DNA from: Acidobacteriota bacterium
Lineage (GTDB): Bacteria; Acidobacteriota; Vicinamibacteria; Marinacidobacterales; Marinacidobacteraceae
Assembly: GCA_022826825.1 (NCBI GenBank)
Contig: JAJDUD010000012.1
Span: 62,001-126,000 of the forward strand
Reading direction: 5' to 3'
DNA: 64,000 nucleotides
Shown here: piece after piece, positions 57,295 through 64,000 of the stretch
Numbering within the stretch: the stretch's first letter is position 1
Layout of the letters: each line of letters starts with the position of its first letter
Translations under genes and position numbers: made by a program
The notes under the pieces: generated by a model
What the model was told of the DNA's origin: nothing
The model's database searches: none
Seen by the model: only the letters and a program-made list of their open reading frames with translations

Positions 57295-59277
57295 GTGTCA
57301 CTTCTCGCTGCGTTCTCGGTCACGACCGCGCTGGCGCCCGCCCAGGAGCCGGTGACCTTCAGCCGGGATGTGGCGCCCATCCTCTTCGAGCACTGCGTCA
57401 CCTGCCACCGCGCGGACGGCATCGGCCCCTTCAGCCTCGAGACCTATGCCGGCGCGCGGGAGCGGGCCGGGCTGATCGCGGCGATGACCGCGGCCCGACG
57501 CATGCCGCCCTGGCTGCCCGACCCGGGGCCCGAGCCCTTCGTCGGCGAACGCCGGCTTCCCGACGAGGCGATCGAGACACTTCGGCGTTGGGCCGAGGGC
57601 GGCGCGCTCGAAGGCGACCCGGCGGCGCTGCCGCCGGCCCCGCGGTTCGCAGCCGGCTGGCAATTGGGCGAGCCCGACCTGGTGGTGGCCATGCCCGAGC
57701 CCTACGTCGTCCCGGCGTCGGGACGGGACGTCTTCCGGAGCTTCGTGGTTCCCGTCCCCACCGAGCGCGACCAGTTCGTCGAGGCGATGGAGTTCCGGCC
57801 CGGCAACCACGAAGTGGTCCATCACGCGGTGGTGCTGGTGGACGCGGCCCGTTCCACCCGCCATCTCGACGCGCTCGATCCCGAACCCGGCTGGGCCGGG
57901 ATGCAGGCCGGGCTCGCGGAGAGCCCCGACGGGCACTTCCTGGGCTGGACCCCCGGCAAGACATCGCTCGAGGTCCCCGAGGGCATGACCTGGCGGCTGC
58001 CGCGCGGGAGCGACCTGGTGCTGCAACTGCACCTGCTGCCGCGGCCGGATGCCGCTCCCGTGCAGGTCGAGGTCGGCTTCCACTTCGGCGCGGCCCCCTC
58101 CCGCGCCTCCACCCGGCTGCGGCTCGGCTCGAAGGCGATGGACGTCCCCGCCGGGGAGGAGCGTTACCGGATCCAGGACGGCTACCGGTTGCCGGTGGAC
58201 GTGGAGCTGGTGGGCCTCTACCCGCACGCCCACTACCTCGGCAAGGAGATGCGGGCCTGGGCCGAGCTCGAGGACGGACGCCGCCAGCCGCTCCTCCACA
58301 TCCCCGACTGGGACTTCAACTGGCAGGCCGAGTACCGTTTCGCCCGGCCGGTGTCGCTGCCGGCGGGCGCCAGGCTCGCGATGGAGTTCCGCTACGACAA
58401 CTCGGCGGACAACCCCCAAAACCCCCACGATCCGCCCCGCCGGGTGCTCTACGGCCCCGAATCCTCCGACGAGATGGGGGATCTGTGGATCCAGGTGGTT
58501 CCAAAGCGGGAAGAGGACCTCGCGGCGCTGAAGCGGGACTTCGCACAAAAGGAGACGGCGGCGCGGCTCGCCGGCTACCGGTTCAAGCTGGAGCGGAACC
58601 CGAAGGACGAGAAGGCCCTTTTCAGCCTGGCGGGGATGCTCGCCGCGCTCGGCGAGCGGGACGAGGCGATCCGCCTCCTGGACGAAGCCGTGCGCGTCCG
58701 GCCGGACTTCGCGCTGGCGCTCAGCGACCTCGGCCGCCTCCACTTCCTGAACGGCGACGTCGAGCGGGCCGTCTCGCTCTTCGACCGGGCCGCCGGCGCG
58801 AACCCGGCGCTGCCGCAGGCGCATCACAACCTCGGGACGGTCCTGCTCGCGCAGCGGAACCCGGCAAAGGCCGAGGCGCATTTCCGCCGGGCGCTCGAGG
58901 AATGGCCGGAGTTCGCCGAGGCGCACTACGGCCTCGGGGAGGCGCTCGAAGCCCGGGGGGAGTCCGAAGAAGCCCTCCGGCACTATCGGCGCGCCACCTC
59001 GGGGAAGCCCGACTTCGCCCTTGCCCACTTCCGATCGGGCAACCTGCTGGCAAAGGCGGGAGCGGAGCAGGCATCGGTCGATCACTACGACGCGGCCCTC
59101 GCGGCCGAGCCGGACTTCGTCCCCGCCCTCTTCAACCGGGCGGCGGTGCTCGCCCGTCAGGGCAAGACGGACCAGGCGGCGCGGTCGCTCGAACGGCTGC
59201 TTCAACTCGAACCCGATCACCGGGAGGCGCGGGAACTGCTCTCCCGGATCGGCAACCTGCCACCACGACGGAGGTGA
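57295..59277 (+). CDS. Cytochrome c / copper type II monooxygenase-like / TPR fusion protein
   Basis: About 660 residues, exported. After a hydrophobic start (SLLAAFSVTTALAPAQEPVT), residues ~25-115 form a planctomycete/acidobacterial-type cytochrome c domain with FEHCVTCHRADGIGPFSLET (CxxCH) and a distal RRMPPWLPDP carrying the probable Met ligand. Residues ~120-420 resemble ascorbate-dependent type II copper monooxygenases (NHEVVHHAVVLVDAARSTRH, DLVLQLHLLPRPDAAPVQVE, VGLYPHAHYLGKEMRAWAEL), with His ligands for two copper sites. Residues ~430-655 are TPR repeats (EAVRVRPDFALALSDLGRLH). The start is uncertain: GTG 57295 or GTG 57259; both abut the repeat upstream. The function is unknown; redox chemistry in the periplasm is likely. 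Confidence 0.8.
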   Translation: MSLLAAFSVTTALAPAQEPVTFSRDVAPILFEHCVTCHRADGIGPFSLETYAGARERAGLIAAMTAARRMPPWLPDPGPEPFVGERRLPDEAIETLRRWAEGGALEGDPAALPPAPRFAAGWQLGEPDLVVAMPEPYVVPASGRDVFRSFVVPVPTERDQFVEAMEFRPGNHEVVHHAVVLVDAARSTRHLDALDPEPGWAGMQAGLAESPDGHFLGWTPGKTSLEVPEGMTWRLPRGSDLVLQLHLLPRPDAAPVQVEVGFHFGAAPSRASTRLRLGSKAMDVPAGEERYRIQDGYRLPVDVELVGLYPHAHYLGKEMRAWAELEDGRRQPLLHIPDWDFNWQAEYRFARPVSLPAGARLAMEFRYDNSADNPQNPHDPPRRVLYGPESSDEMGDLWIQVVPKREEDLAALKRDFAQKETAARLAGYRFKLERNPKDEKALFSLAGMLAALGERDEAIRLLDEAVRVRPDFALALSDLGRLHFLNGDVERAVSLFDRAAGANPALPQAHHNLGTVLLAQRNPAKAEAHFRRALEEWPEFAEAHYGLGEALEARGESEEALRHYRRATSGKPDFALAHFRSGNLLAKAGAEQASVDHYDAALAAEPDFVPALFNRAAVLARQGKTDQAARSLERLLQLEPDHREARELLSRIGNLPPRRR

Positions 59278-59281
59278 CGCG

Positions 59282-60703
59282 ATGATTCAAAGAAGTCTGC
59301 TACTGACCGCGGTCGTTGCACTGGTCGCCGGCTGCGGCCCGATGGGCGCGGATACCGCCAGCGACGGCGACGGCCGTCCCACCGACGTCCTCGATATCCC
59401 GGACGCGAGGGAACGGGCCCAGATCCGGAAGGACCTCATCACGAAGCGGCTGGACGCCGTGGTGCTCCCCGCCATGCGGGCGCACGACATCGACATGTGG
59501 CTGACCTTCAGCCGCGAGCACCACGTGGACCCGATCCTCTCGGAGATCGGCGGCGGCTGGGGAGGCGTGCGGAACGCCTACATCTTCTTCGACCGCGGCG
59601 AGGACACGCCCGAGAAGATCTTCATCGGGTCCCACTCGCTCCGCGACCCGACGATCAGCGACGCCTACGACGTGCACATCTTCTACGGCTACACCGAGGA
59701 GGGCATCCGCCCGCATCTCCGGCAGGTGATCGAGGAACGCGACCCGCAGCGGATCGGAATCAACGTCTCGCCCACCCTACCGATGGCGGACGGCCTCACC
59801 TGGACGCTCAGGAACTTCCTCGAGGAGACGCTCGGCGAAACCTACGCCTCGCGCATGGTGTCGGCGGAGCTCGTGATCCGGGACTTCCGGGAGATGCACA
59901 TCCCCGAGGAGATTCCGGTGTACTCGGACCTCTGCGCCTGGACGGTCGCCTGGGAAGAGGAGGCGTTCTCCGACGCGGTCGTAACGGTGGGGGAGACCAC
60001 CATCGCCGACATCCACTGGTGGATGCGCCAGCGCGCCATGGAACTCGGGCTCATCAACGAGTTCCTGCCGGGGGTCCGGATCACCCGCGACGGGGAGATC
60101 CTTCCGATCAACAGCGCGGACCACGTCGTGATGCCCGGGGACATCCTGTCGGTGGACGCCGGGGTCGGCTACCTCGACTACCGCACCGACATCAAGCGGA
60201 CGGCGTACGTGCTGCGGCCCGGGGAGACCGAAGCTCCGGAGAGCATCCGGAACGCCTGGGAAAAGGCGCTCGAAATCACCGACATCCTGACAAGCCACTG
60301 GAAGCCGGGGGCCATCGCCCACGAGGTCTGGGAGCAGACGATGGAGGACGTGGGGGAAATGGGCTATCAGGCCGGCCAGCCGAAGACGGGCGGCAACGAG
60401 GAGGTCGATCCGAGGCAGGCCGAAGTGGGGGTCTATTCGCACTCGGTCGGGAACTCCACCCACGACATCGGGGCGCGCGTCGCGGTCGACTGGCCGTTCG
60501 CCTACGGGGACCGGGTGCGGTATCCCCTGCGGGCGGAGGCGTGGTACTCGGTCGAACTGCACATCAGCACCCCGATCCCGGAGTGGGACGGACTGGTGCT
60601 CCCGATCCGCATCGAGGAGAACGCCTGGCTGCTCCCCGAGGGCGACGTGGAGTACTTCGCGCCGCAGCAGACGGAGCTGCTGCTGATCGGCGGCGCGCCG
60701 TAG
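59282..60703 (+). CDS. M24-family (Xaa-Pro aminopeptidase-like) lipoprotein
   Basis: A 473-residue exported metallopeptidase homologue with lipobox LTAVVALVAGC. An N-terminal creatinase-type domain (LDAVVLPAMRAHDIDMWLTF) precedes the pita-bread fold. The metal ligands can be followed: Asp in LSVDAGVGYLDY, Asp in RTDIKRTAYVL, His in YSHSVGNSTHDIGARV, Glu in YSVELHIST and Glu in IRIEENAWLLPEG. The His loop is longer than in standard members (HSVGNSTHDIG versus HGVGHDIG). The function is likely aminopeptidase P-like or prolidase-like activity on external peptides. ATG 59282 comes 4 bp after the previous stop with GGAGG upstream. Confidence 0.88.
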   Translation: MIQRSLLLTAVVALVAGCGPMGADTASDGDGRPTDVLDIPDARERAQIRKDLITKRLDAVVLPAMRAHDIDMWLTFSREHHVDPILSEIGGGWGGVRNAYIFFDRGEDTPEKIFIGSHSLRDPTISDAYDVHIFYGYTEEGIRPHLRQVIEERDPQRIGINVSPTLPMADGLTWTLRNFLEETLGETYASRMVSAELVIRDFREMHIPEEIPVYSDLCAWTVAWEEEAFSDAVVTVGETTIADIHWWMRQRAMELGLINEFLPGVRITRDGEILPINSADHVVMPGDILSVDAGVGYLDYRTDIKRTAYVLRPGETEAPESIRNAWEKALEITDILTSHWKPGAIAHEVWEQTMEDVGEMGYQAGQPKTGGNEEVDPRQAEVGVYSHSVGNSTHDIGARVAVDWPFAYGDRVRYPLRAEAWYSVELHISTPIPEWDGLVLPIRIEENAWLLPEGDVEYFAPQQTELLLIGGAP

Positions 60704-60745
60704 GGATGACCTTGGTGGAGGATCCCTCGCACCCGGGCGAAGTGC

Positions 60746-61231
60746 CTACGGAGCTGTATCTGGACCCGCTCGGTCCAAGGCGGGCTTCGTTGCGGCCAGG
60801 TCTTTCAGAGTCACCAGGCGGATGTCGTCAGGGACGGCCAGCCGCTCATCGTTCGTGAGGAAAGTCTCGCAGCCGTGAACCAGCGCGGTTGCCACGTGGA
60901 GGGCGTCCATGGAGCGAAGGCGCAGGTCTGCTCGAAGCTGAACGGCGCGCTCGATCACCCGGCGATCAACCTGTACCAACGTGAATCGCGGCGTCCGTTG
61001 CATCAGCTCCAGATAGCTCGCGACGAGCCGGCGCCGGCCCTCCCGGACGGGACTGGGAAGGATCTCGACGAAGGTCAGCTCACTCGCGATCACGCTGATG
61101 TCCTGCTGATCAATCTCCCCCACGAGGTCGGCCATGAGCCGCCGATACACCGGAACTCCCTCAAGGAGATAGATGTAGAGATTGGAGTCGAGGTACGTGC
61201 GGCGACCTAACGCGAGGCCCGACGCCGTCAC
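60746..61231 (-). CDS. PIN-domain toxin (VapC-like)
   Basis: A 161-residue PIN-domain ribonuclease. Conserved acids lie in RRTYLDSNLYIYLLEG (Asp), SELTFVEILPSPV (Glu), LRSMDALHVATALVHG (Asp) and ETFLTNDERLAV (Asp), a complete set. The start GTG 61231 overlaps the stop of the antitoxin gene upstream (GTGA). The N-terminal GLALGRR segment before the first Asp and the ~20-residue tail after DERLAVPDDIRLV are slightly longer than usual. It should cleave structured RNA when the antitoxin is lost. Confidence 0.9.
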   Translation of the reverse strand: MTASGLALGRRTYLDSNLYIYLLEGVPVYRRLMADLVGEIDQQDISVIASELTFVEILPSPVREGRRRLVASYLELMQRTPRFTLVQVDRRVIERAVQLRADLRLRSMDALHVATALVHGCETFLTNDERLAVPDDIRLVTLKDLAATKPALDRAGPDTAP

Positions 61232-61476
61232 TCGGCTCGACTGGCGGCGATCTCGGCGTCGATCTCCGCGACGGAGTCGTAGAGCCCTGCGGCGGCGCCC
61301 AGCCAGTCGGACATGGTGTAGGTGCGGCCCCGCTCGCGAATCTCCTGGGCCGTGATGATGACCCGATCCTGTTCGGCGGTGATGCGCAGGATGTCGCCCT
61401 CGCGCAGACCGATGGCCGTCACGATGCTGGCGGGCAGCGTGATCTGATTCTTGGCGCGGAGTCTGGTTAGCTGCAT
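61228..61476 (-). CDS. AbrB/MazE-fold antitoxin
   Basis: An 82-residue antitoxin with the N-terminal AbrB-fold motif LTRLRAKNQITLPASIVTAI and GLREGDILRITAEQDRVIIT, followed by a helical toxin-binding tail (MSDWLGAAAGLYDSVAEIDA, EIAASRAE). It is in an operon with the PIN toxin by a 4-bp overlap. No clear palindrome was found in its ~50-bp leader, unlike the pair at 37.6 kb. The two VapBC-like pairs are not closely similar to each other. Confidence 0.9.
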   Translation of the reverse strand: MQLTRLRAKNQITLPASIVTAIGLREGDILRITAEQDRVIITAQEIRERGRTYTMSDWLGAAAGLYDSVAEIDAEIAASRAE

Positions 61477-61730
61477 CGGTAGGTAGCCTCGGAGTCCGAA
61501 AGTACGAAAATCCTACTACGGCGGATCACGCATCGCCAGCGCGGGAGGGGAGACACGCGGTACACCACTACCGGCTGCGCGGACTCCTCGACCGGGCCGG
61601 CCCCCCTTCCTGAGGGAGGCGGCGCCGGCGGCGAATCGGGATGCACCGGCCCTGCGAGCCGAGGCCGGAGATCCCCGTATGATGGGTGCGAAAGGCTTGG
61701 AGACATTCGTCGTTCCGGCCGGACGCGGAC

Positions 61731-62627
61731 ATGGAACTCCCCGACGCACGAAACGCCGACATCCTGATCTCGATCAACGGCGAGCTGAAACCTCGGGCAG
61801 AGGCCAGGGTCTCCGTGTTCGACAGCTCGGTGCAGGGCGGCGACGCCGTCTGGGAGGGCCTGCGCGTCTATCGGGGGCGCGTCGCCGACCTCGACCGCCA
61901 CCTGGACCGGCTGTTCGGATCGGCGCACGCGATGGGCTTTGCGCACGTGCCGGAGCGGGAAACGGTGCGCGCCGCCCTGTTCGAGACGTTACGCGCCAAC
62001 GGCATGACGGACGGCGTGCATGTGCGCCTGACGCTTTCGCGAGGGGAGAAGGTGACCTCGGGAATGAGCCCGGAATGGAACCAGGCCGGCTGCACGCTCA
62101 TCGTCCTGCCCGAGTGGAAGCCGCTCGTGTACGACCCCGAGGGCATCCGCCTGATCACGTCGTCGATCCGCCGGAACAGCCCCCAGTGCATCGACTCGAA
62201 GATCCACCACGCCAACCTGATCAACAACATTCTGGCCAAGATCGAGGGCAACCACGCCGGCGTGGACGACGCGCTGATGCTGGACCTGGACGGCTTCGTC
62301 GCCGAGACGAACGCCACGAACGTCTTCCTGATCCGGAACGGCGCGCTGGAGACGCCGCACACGCACGCGTGCCTCCCCGGAGTCACGCGGGCGACGGTGA
62401 TCGACGCGGCCCGGGAGGACGGCCTTCGGGTGGACGAGAAGAACCTCTCGCTGACGGAGGTCTATACCGCCGACGAGATGTTCACGACCGGGACCGCGGG
62501 CGCGCTGACGCCCGTGCTCGAAGTGGACGGCCGGCGGATCGGAAGTGGGTCACGCGGCCCGCTCACCGAGCGGCTGCAGAGGCTGCACCGGGAGCACGCC
62601 TACGCGGAGGGCGAACCGATCGGCTGA
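61731..62627 (+). CDS. Class IV aminotransferase (branched-chain/D-amino acid type)
   Basis: A 298-residue cytoplasmic PLP enzyme of fold-type IV. The signature runs ISINGELKPRAEARVSVFDS, GDAVWEGLRVYRGRVADLDR, HLDRLFGSAHAMG, VRLTLSRGEKVTSGM, CIDSKIHHANLINNILAKIE with the PLP Lys near 157, DALMLDLDGFVAETNATNVF, and TRATVIDAAREDGL. The GFVAETNATNVF loop is typical for branched-chain aminotransferases and D-alanine aminotransferases, which cannot be separated here. ATG 61731 gives the family N-terminus; ATG 61686 would add 15 residues not typical of the family. It may supply branched-chain amino acids or their keto acids. Confidence 0.9.
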   Translation: MELPDARNADILISINGELKPRAEARVSVFDSSVQGGDAVWEGLRVYRGRVADLDRHLDRLFGSAHAMGFAHVPERETVRAALFETLRANGMTDGVHVRLTLSRGEKVTSGMSPEWNQAGCTLIVLPEWKPLVYDPEGIRLITSSIRRNSPQCIDSKIHHANLINNILAKIEGNHAGVDDALMLDLDGFVAETNATNVFLIRNGALETPHTHACLPGVTRATVIDAAREDGLRVDEKNLSLTEVYTADEMFTTGTAGALTPVLEVDGRRIGSGSRGPLTERLQRLHREHAYAEGEPIG

Positions 62628-62809
62628 GGGGCGGGGCGCGGTTTCGTCCTGCTGCGCGGGGTGGTGCCTGTCTGGAGCCGGCGCCCCTTGGGGACGTCAT
62701 CCGTGTTGGATGCGGCGTGATGCGGAGAAGTGGCAGCGGGAGTTTCGCCTCGCTCCGCGAGGCGATGCCGGTGTGAACACCGGCGCTCCTGCCTGGCTGG
62801 CCGTCTTTC
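62628..62809. repeat. Two-hairpin palindromic module between convergent genes
   Basis: After TTTC at 62743-62746 come GCCTCGC (62747-62753)-TCC-GCGAGGC (62757-62763) and GCCGGTGT (62767-62774)-GA-ACACCGGC (62777-62784), then GCTCCTG. Both stems pair perfectly. The flanks match 7534-7584 (AGTTTCGCC, GATGCCGG, CCGGCGCTCCTG), where the stems are GCCCGC/GCGGGC and GCCGGCGT/ACACCGGC. It is probably a structured repeat; a terminator function between the aminotransferase and gamma-glutamyltransferase genes is possible. Confidence 0.7.
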
Positions 62810-64000
62810 TCAGAACCCCTTGGCGAGCCCGAGGCGGCGGGGATCGGTGACCCCGTGGAGCTTGCCGGTGTCCGGGTCGCGCCAGACGATCTGCATCGAG
62901 CCGGTGTGCCAGTTGTAGGGGCCGAGGTCCTGGATCCGGATGCCGCGGGCCTTGAGGCCCTTGCGCACCTCGTCGGAGATCCGGGACTCGATCGCCAGCA
63001 CCTGCTCGCCGCCCCGGAAGGCGAAGAAGCGCGGCGCGTCCGCCGCGTCCCCCGGCGTCATGCCGAAGTCGATGATGTTCACCAGCACCTGGGTCACGGG
63101 TTGCGGCGGGACGCCCGGTGAGCCGAGCGAGAGCCACGGCACCCCGTCCTTCGCCACGATGGTCCCGGTGCTGTTCGGGCTGACCCGGCGGCCGGGTCCG
63201 GCCGTCCGGCCGGGGAAGCCGCTGCCGGTCGCCCGCACCCCGTCGAGGAAGATCCCCGGCGCGCCGCCGTGCCCGGTGTGGAGCGAGGTGATCCAGTTCC
63301 CCTCGGCGTCCACGATCACGTTGTGGTTGCTCTCGTCCACCATGGACGGGGCGTCGGCCGAGCGGGCGATCCGCACCGGCTCCGGCCGCCGGAGCGCCGC
63401 CGTGGCCGTGGGCGGCGTCAGGTCCACGCCCGGCACCACCATCGTCGTCCGGACGAACTCCGCGCCGAACTTCGCATAGTCCTTCGAGAGCCAGACACCG
63501 GTCGGGATCTGGAACGCCATCGGGTCCGTCACCCCGTAGCGCATGTCCGTCTCCACCCGGCCGAGCGTGCGGGTGAGGATCTCGAGGGTGTCCACCGACT
63601 CGGCGTAGTGGCCCATGCCCGCCAGATCGAAGTTCTCCAGGATGTTCAGGTTGTAGCCGATCTGGATGCCGCCCTTCTTGGGTGGCGACTCGCTGAGGAC
63701 CTCGTAGCCGCGGTAGGTGGAGCGGACCGGCTCCGACCAGCGCACCTCGAACGCTCCCATGTCCTCGAGGCTCACGCAGTAGCCCTTCCCGCGGGACTTC
63801 TCGACGAACTTCTGTCCCCAGGCGCCGGTGTACAGGTACTCCGCACCCTCCGAGGCAATCCCGCGGAGCGTCTTCGCCATCGCGGGCATCTTCCAGAGGT
63901 GGCCCACCGGAACCAGGTGGCCGTCCGGCATGTAGTGCGCCCGCGCCTCGTCGTTCTGCTGGATGAGGTCGCCCGTCTCCCAACTGTTGTAGTTGTTCGC
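62810..64000 (-). CDS. Gamma-glutamyltransferase-family protein (5' end beyond the window)
   Basis: The 397 C-terminal codons of a gamma-glutamyltransferase homologue; the frame is open to base 64000. Family features are ETGDLIQQNDEARAHYMPDG, LRGIASEGAEYLYTGAWGQK, SLEDMGAFEVRWSEPVRSTY, PPKKGGIQIGYNLNILENFD, SPNSTGTIVAKDGVPWLSLG and SPGVPPQPVTQVLVNIIDFG. The junction that is normally (T)TH, with Thr as nucleophile after autocleavage, reads MVDESNHNVIVDAEGNWITS, so Ser stands where Thr is expected. It could use Ser, or it could be inactive and uncleaved. Family members transfer or hydrolyse gamma-glutamyl groups in the periplasm. The signal peptide would lie outside the window. Confidence 0.85.
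   Translation of the reverse strand, partial: ANNYNSWETGDLIQQNDEARAHYMPDGHLVPVGHLWKMPAMAKTLRGIASEGAEYLYTGAWGQKFVEKSRGKGYCVSLEDMGAFEVRWSEPVRSTYRGYEVLSESPPKKGGIQIGYNLNILENFDLAGMGHYAESVDTLEILTRTLGRVETDMRYGVTDPMAFQIPTGVWLSKDYAKFGAEFVRTTMVVPGVDLTPPTATAALRRPEPVRIARSADAPSMVDESNHNVIVDAEGNWITSLHTGHGGAPGIFLDGVRATGSGFPGRTAGPGRRVSPNSTGTIVAKDGVPWLSLGSPGVPPQPVTQVLVNIIDFGMTPGDAADAPRFFAFRGGEQVLAIESRISDEVRKGLKARGIRIQDLGPYNWHTGSMQIVWRDPDTGKLHGVTDPRRLGLAKGF

Noticed and set aside
56643-57422. Minus-strand frame over repeat copy C
   Set aside because: The peptide is made of the repeat and lies across the start of the cytochrome/TPR gene. The AGGAGG…ATG in it is reported as a repeat feature instead.
1-64000. tRNA, rRNA, riboswitch or intact insertion sequence
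   Set aside because: Reading the gaps by eye gave no cloverleaf, rRNA signature, known riboswitch core or transposase; a covariance-model scan would be needed to exclude divergent small RNAs.

Overview
The window is very GC-rich bacterial chromosome. It is rich in exported proteins: Oar-type TonB-dependent receptors with an N-terminal carboxypeptidase-regulatory-like domain, a sortilin/BNR beta-propeller protein, metal-dependent amidohydrolases, a prolyl oligopeptidase, a secreted serine beta-lactamase-fold enzyme, a cytochrome c/copper-monooxygenase/TPR fusion, and many lipoproteins. This mix is typical of Acidobacteriota (Vicinamibacteria/Thermoanaerobaculia-like) and is also seen in Gemmatimonadota. 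That placement is inferred from gene content; no rRNA or other marker gene is present. I saw no tRNA, rRNA, CRISPR array or intact insertion sequence.

Layout. 1-7313: an orphaned TonB-receptor C-terminus, then plus-strand exported genes (CBM9-like, DUF5107+TPR, NTF2-like, YtcJ-like amidohydrolase, double glyoxalase-fold lipoprotein). 7597-20026: a long minus-strand run (BNR protein, membrane protein, ferritin-like/VIT1 transporter, lipoprotein, beta-lactamase-fold enzyme, 50-residue membrane protein, CutA, GH2 glycosidase). 20192-26838: a probable metal locus (MerC-like protein, small His/Cys protein, His-rich TonB receptor, two ABC-2 permeases but no ATPase). 26869-28870: repeat, broken BNR fragment and an AbiE-type toxin-antitoxin pair. 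29004-34746: D-aminoacylase-like enzyme, then a TonB receptor with a degenerate sigma-54-type regulator downstream. 35750-40790: MocR-type regulator, VapBC-like pair, PP2C phosphatase, DUF4143 ATPase, DUF2177 protein. 40940-47368: TonB receptor, DUF2911, thioesterase, and a divergent prolyl oligopeptidase. 47576-54006: a tight minus-strand operon (multi-helix membrane protein, glutamine-synthetase-like, P450, acetoacetate-decarboxylase-like, extradiol dioxygenase, amidase). 54054-64000: S41-like lipoprotein, DUF5009 acyltransferase, cytochrome/Cu/TPR protein, M24 peptidase, second PIN toxin-antitoxin pair, class IV aminotransferase, and a gamma-glutamyltransferase cut by the window end.

Two themes stand out. 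First, the 47.6-54.0 kb operon reads as a possible pathway for an aromatic amine or phenol: gamma-glutamylation, P450 oxidation, meta ring cleavage, ADC-fold chemistry and amide hydrolysis. Second, the gaps between genes hold a family of dispersed palindromic repeats whose hairpin stems change sequence but keep pairing. Some copies lie beside broken genes and toxin-antitoxin loci.
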